Below, piece by piece: positions 43,952 through 45,229 of a stretch of 45,229 nt of DNA. The position numbers and the translations under genes were made by a program. A model generated the notes under the pieces. That model saw only the letters and a program-made list of their open reading frames with translations, was not told the origin of the DNA and searched no databases. This stretch comes from Candidatus Woesearchaeota archaeon (GTDB taxonomy: Archaea > Nanobdellota > Nanobdellia > Woesearchaeales > UBA10200), in the NCBI GenBank assembly GCA_016180275.1, contig JACPBN010000006.1, forward strand, positions 1 to 45,229. The letters run 5' to 3'. Position 1 is the stretch's first letter. Each line of letters begins with the position of its first letter.

Positions 43952-44072
43952 TAAATCATGCCTTAGCTCATGGTAAAGCTCGTATTTGATTCAACTGAGT
44001 AATTTTTTTTGGCGTTTCAGTATCCGGTTTTCTTGTAAAAAATAGCATTTTTTGATAGGTAAGTAAAGCAAT

Positions 44073-44090
44073 TATAAAAATCTTTTGTTT
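44073..44090 (-). promoter_or_regulatory. Promoter of the 172-aa regulator
   Basis: Read on the minus strand, AAACAAAAGATTTTTATAAT gives a BRE and TATA box. The first 11-bp repeat unit starts 4 nt beyond it, upstream of the promoter. Confidence 0.5.
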
Positions 44091-44093
44091 TTT

Positions 44094-44148
44094 GGGATGG
44101 TCCTGGGAATATATTGGGACTATCTTGGGAACATTTTGGGAATGAAAA
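44094..44148. repeat. Array 1: five units of an 11-bp GGGA repeat
   Basis: GGGA begins at 44094, 44105, 44116, 44127 and 44138, exactly 11 bp apart. Units after the first are alike: GGGAATATATT, GGGACTATCTT, GGGAACATTTT. An 11-bp period cannot encode a repeated peptide, and it matches one turn of DNA, so all the motifs lie on one face. This is a binding-site array and not coding sequence. Confidence 0.88.
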
Positions 44149-44200
44149 AGCTTTTATAATCGAGAATATTACTTATAAAAAAGCTATAAATATTTTTAGT

Positions 44201-44251
44201 GGGAATGTCTTGGGATAGTATTGGGAATGTTTTAGGAATATGATAGGAAGG
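44201..44251. repeat. Array 2: five units of the 11-bp repeat (last two degenerate)
   Basis: GGGA begins at 44201, 44212 and 44223, and the degenerate AGGA follows at 44234 and 44245, again in 11-bp steps. Units are GGGAATGTCTT, GGGATAGTATT, GGGAATGTTTT. The array starts 63 bp after the last unit of array 1, or about six helical turns, so the two arrays are in phase. Confidence 0.85.
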
Positions 44252-45086
44252 AGGGAATTTTCAAAAAACTAAAAAATAATCGAGAAATTAAATAAAAATA
44301 ATTAAAAAAATAAAGAGAAGTTATAAAATGATAAAAGAGAATGGAAAGAGTGGTTTAATGGAGAGTTAACCTAAAATAGGGCGAAAACATTTTAAAATAG
44401 GTATAAACCTAATTAAATAAGCTTTTAGACAATTAGAGCAAATGAGAGATGAACTATAAACAACAAAGTGAGAATTAAAATGGCTAAAAACAGATTATAA
44501 GTTTATTATAGGCAATCTAGACCAATTGGATGAGATGAAGTTGTTTTAGTGATATGATGAAAGTGAGAGATGATAAAATTGGATATTAATTACTAAAATA
44601 GGTTTAAAGAGGTTTTAAAGCAGTTTTATGAGTAAAAGTGAGTGATTAAAACAGATAAAAATCGATCAAAATGAGCTAAAAATACCAAAAAAGAGAGAAT
44701 AATGGAGATAATAGTAGAAGAAAATGGAAAAGATGATCCTAAAAATGGAATAAATAGAGTGAGAAGCCGGAAAATAACAAATAGAGTATTAATGACCATA
44801 AGTTTATTATAAGTAGTTTATAGGCAGTTTAAAAAGATAAGTGAGTATTAAAATAGTAGATATTTTAGCAATAGATGTCTAAGAGAAGGCCATTTATAGC
44901 CAAATATAGAACTTTTAGAGCAAAAAGAATATAAGCATGTGGATAATACTGCTTTGTTTAGAAGCACAGATTACGATCTATAATGCACTATTAGCCTATT
45001 ACTAGTTATTATAGGTAAATAGATGATAGATGAAGTGAGCGAATACTTTTTATATAATGAGGTTATAATAGTTATAAACTAATTTT
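44252..45086. other. Purine-rich noncoding region with short dispersed repeats
   Basis: The plus strand is strongly A/G-rich and broken by stops in every frame; I see no gene, tRNA or stable hairpin. Short motifs recur: TTTTATGAGTAAAAGTGAGT at 44624-44643 and 45083-45102, TAAGTTTATTATA near 44499 and 44800, and GTGAGTATTAAAATAG-like strings. The region resembles decayed copies of the start of the following gene, or a replication or nucleoid element. Confidence 0.5.
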
Positions 45087-45229
45087 ATGAGTAAAAGTGA
45101 GTATTCCATGGACATAACAAAATCAAAGCTGGCAATAATTTTGTCTAAGTTAGCAAATAATGATAAGCAAAATATTGGCCTAGAGCAGTATGAATTACCT
45201 AGCGAGAGGGCTGCAGACCTATTATGGGG
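45087..45229 (+). CDS. METTL5-like RNA methylase, partial (start only)
   Basis: About 47 codons remain before the right edge. The frame can begin at the ATG at 45087 or at 45108 in the same frame. It reads KSKLAIILSKLANNDKQNIG, then LEQYELPSERAADLLWG. The (L/V)EQYxxPxxxAADLLW motif is typical of the archaeal COG2263 methylases related to METTL5, which methylate adenine N6 in small-subunit rRNA. The SAM-binding part would lie beyond the edge. The start overlaps the second copy of a 20-bp repeat. Confidence 0.75.
   Translation, partial: MSKSEYSMDITKSKLAIILSKLANNDKQNIGLEQYELPSERAADLLW

Noticed and set aside
44094..44251. The GGGA arrays as a CRISPR array
   Set aside because: The unit is 11 bp with no unique spacers and no cas genes nearby; it is a phased binding-site type repeat.
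1..45229. tRNA, rRNA or transposase genes
   Set aside because: I looked for tRNA TPsiC-like signatures, rRNA-like GC-rich blocks and DDE or serine recombinase motifs and found none that hold up.

Overview
The window looks like chromosomal DNA of a small-genome, AT-rich archaeon, probably of the DPANN group (Woesearchaeota/Pacearchaeota-like). Reasons seen in the sequence: BRE/TATA promoters 25-30 nt before start codons with leaderless starts, GGTG/GAGG ribosome binding sites on downstream operon genes, a PAC2 proteasome-assembly chaperone homologue, an archaeal Xer recombinase, the start of a METTL5-type RNA methylase, and several archaeal ATPase (ATPase_2/AAA_14) genes. The lineage is an inference. 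I saw no tRNA, rRNA, CRISPR array or transposase.

The backbone is a set of large, mostly unrecognised genes that look like one membrane/surface apparatus. Operon 1 (470-9256): archaeal ATPase, a 1038-aa protein with about 13 hydrophobic segments, and two large soluble proteins; a 310-aa coiled-coil gene (13518-14450) was probably its fifth member. Operon 2 (16152-20318): RHH regulator, a five-segment membrane protein, and a membrane-anchored coiled-coil protein fused to a calcineurin-like phosphoesterase. Operon 3 (23940/25299-33988): wHTH regulator, a 701-aa paralogue of the operon-2 membrane protein, a 1474-aa secreted protein with Ig-like stretches, a small two-TM protein and a cytoplasmic coiled-coil protein. 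Two further unknown genes (37206-38693) may belong. Operons 2 and 3 share the core FFVPFVKN...LAFILALVIT..AFNV, so they are two versions of one machine.

The backbone is interrupted by accessory cassettes: 9.3-16.0 kb (ATPase, AlbA_2 regulator, two MNT/HEPN pairs, an RHH/RelE pair), 20.3-25.3 kb (AAA_14 ATPase, decayed ATPase and other remnants, aspartic protease pair, ORF6N protein), 34.2-37.0 kb (two ATPases) and 38.8-39.9 kb (HEPN/NTase pair). A VapB-like antitoxin lies at the left edge. Several cassettes are bounded by direct repeats made from the neighbouring backbone gene: four copies of the start of the 310-aa gene, a 24-bp duplication of the end of the operon-3 regulator around the ORF6N gene, and 58-bp repeats around the AAA_14 gene. 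This points to serial insertion and lets the original gene order be reconstructed.

The right end (39.9-45.2 kb) is more housekeeping-like: PAC2, a small membrane protein, Xer, two coiled-coil wHTH regulators on the minus strand, and the truncated RNA methylase. Next to the promoter of the second regulator are two arrays of an 11-bp GGGA-containing unit, spaced exactly one helical turn apart, which are not coding. These arrays, the cassette insertion pattern and the duplicated membrane apparatus are the most notable signals.
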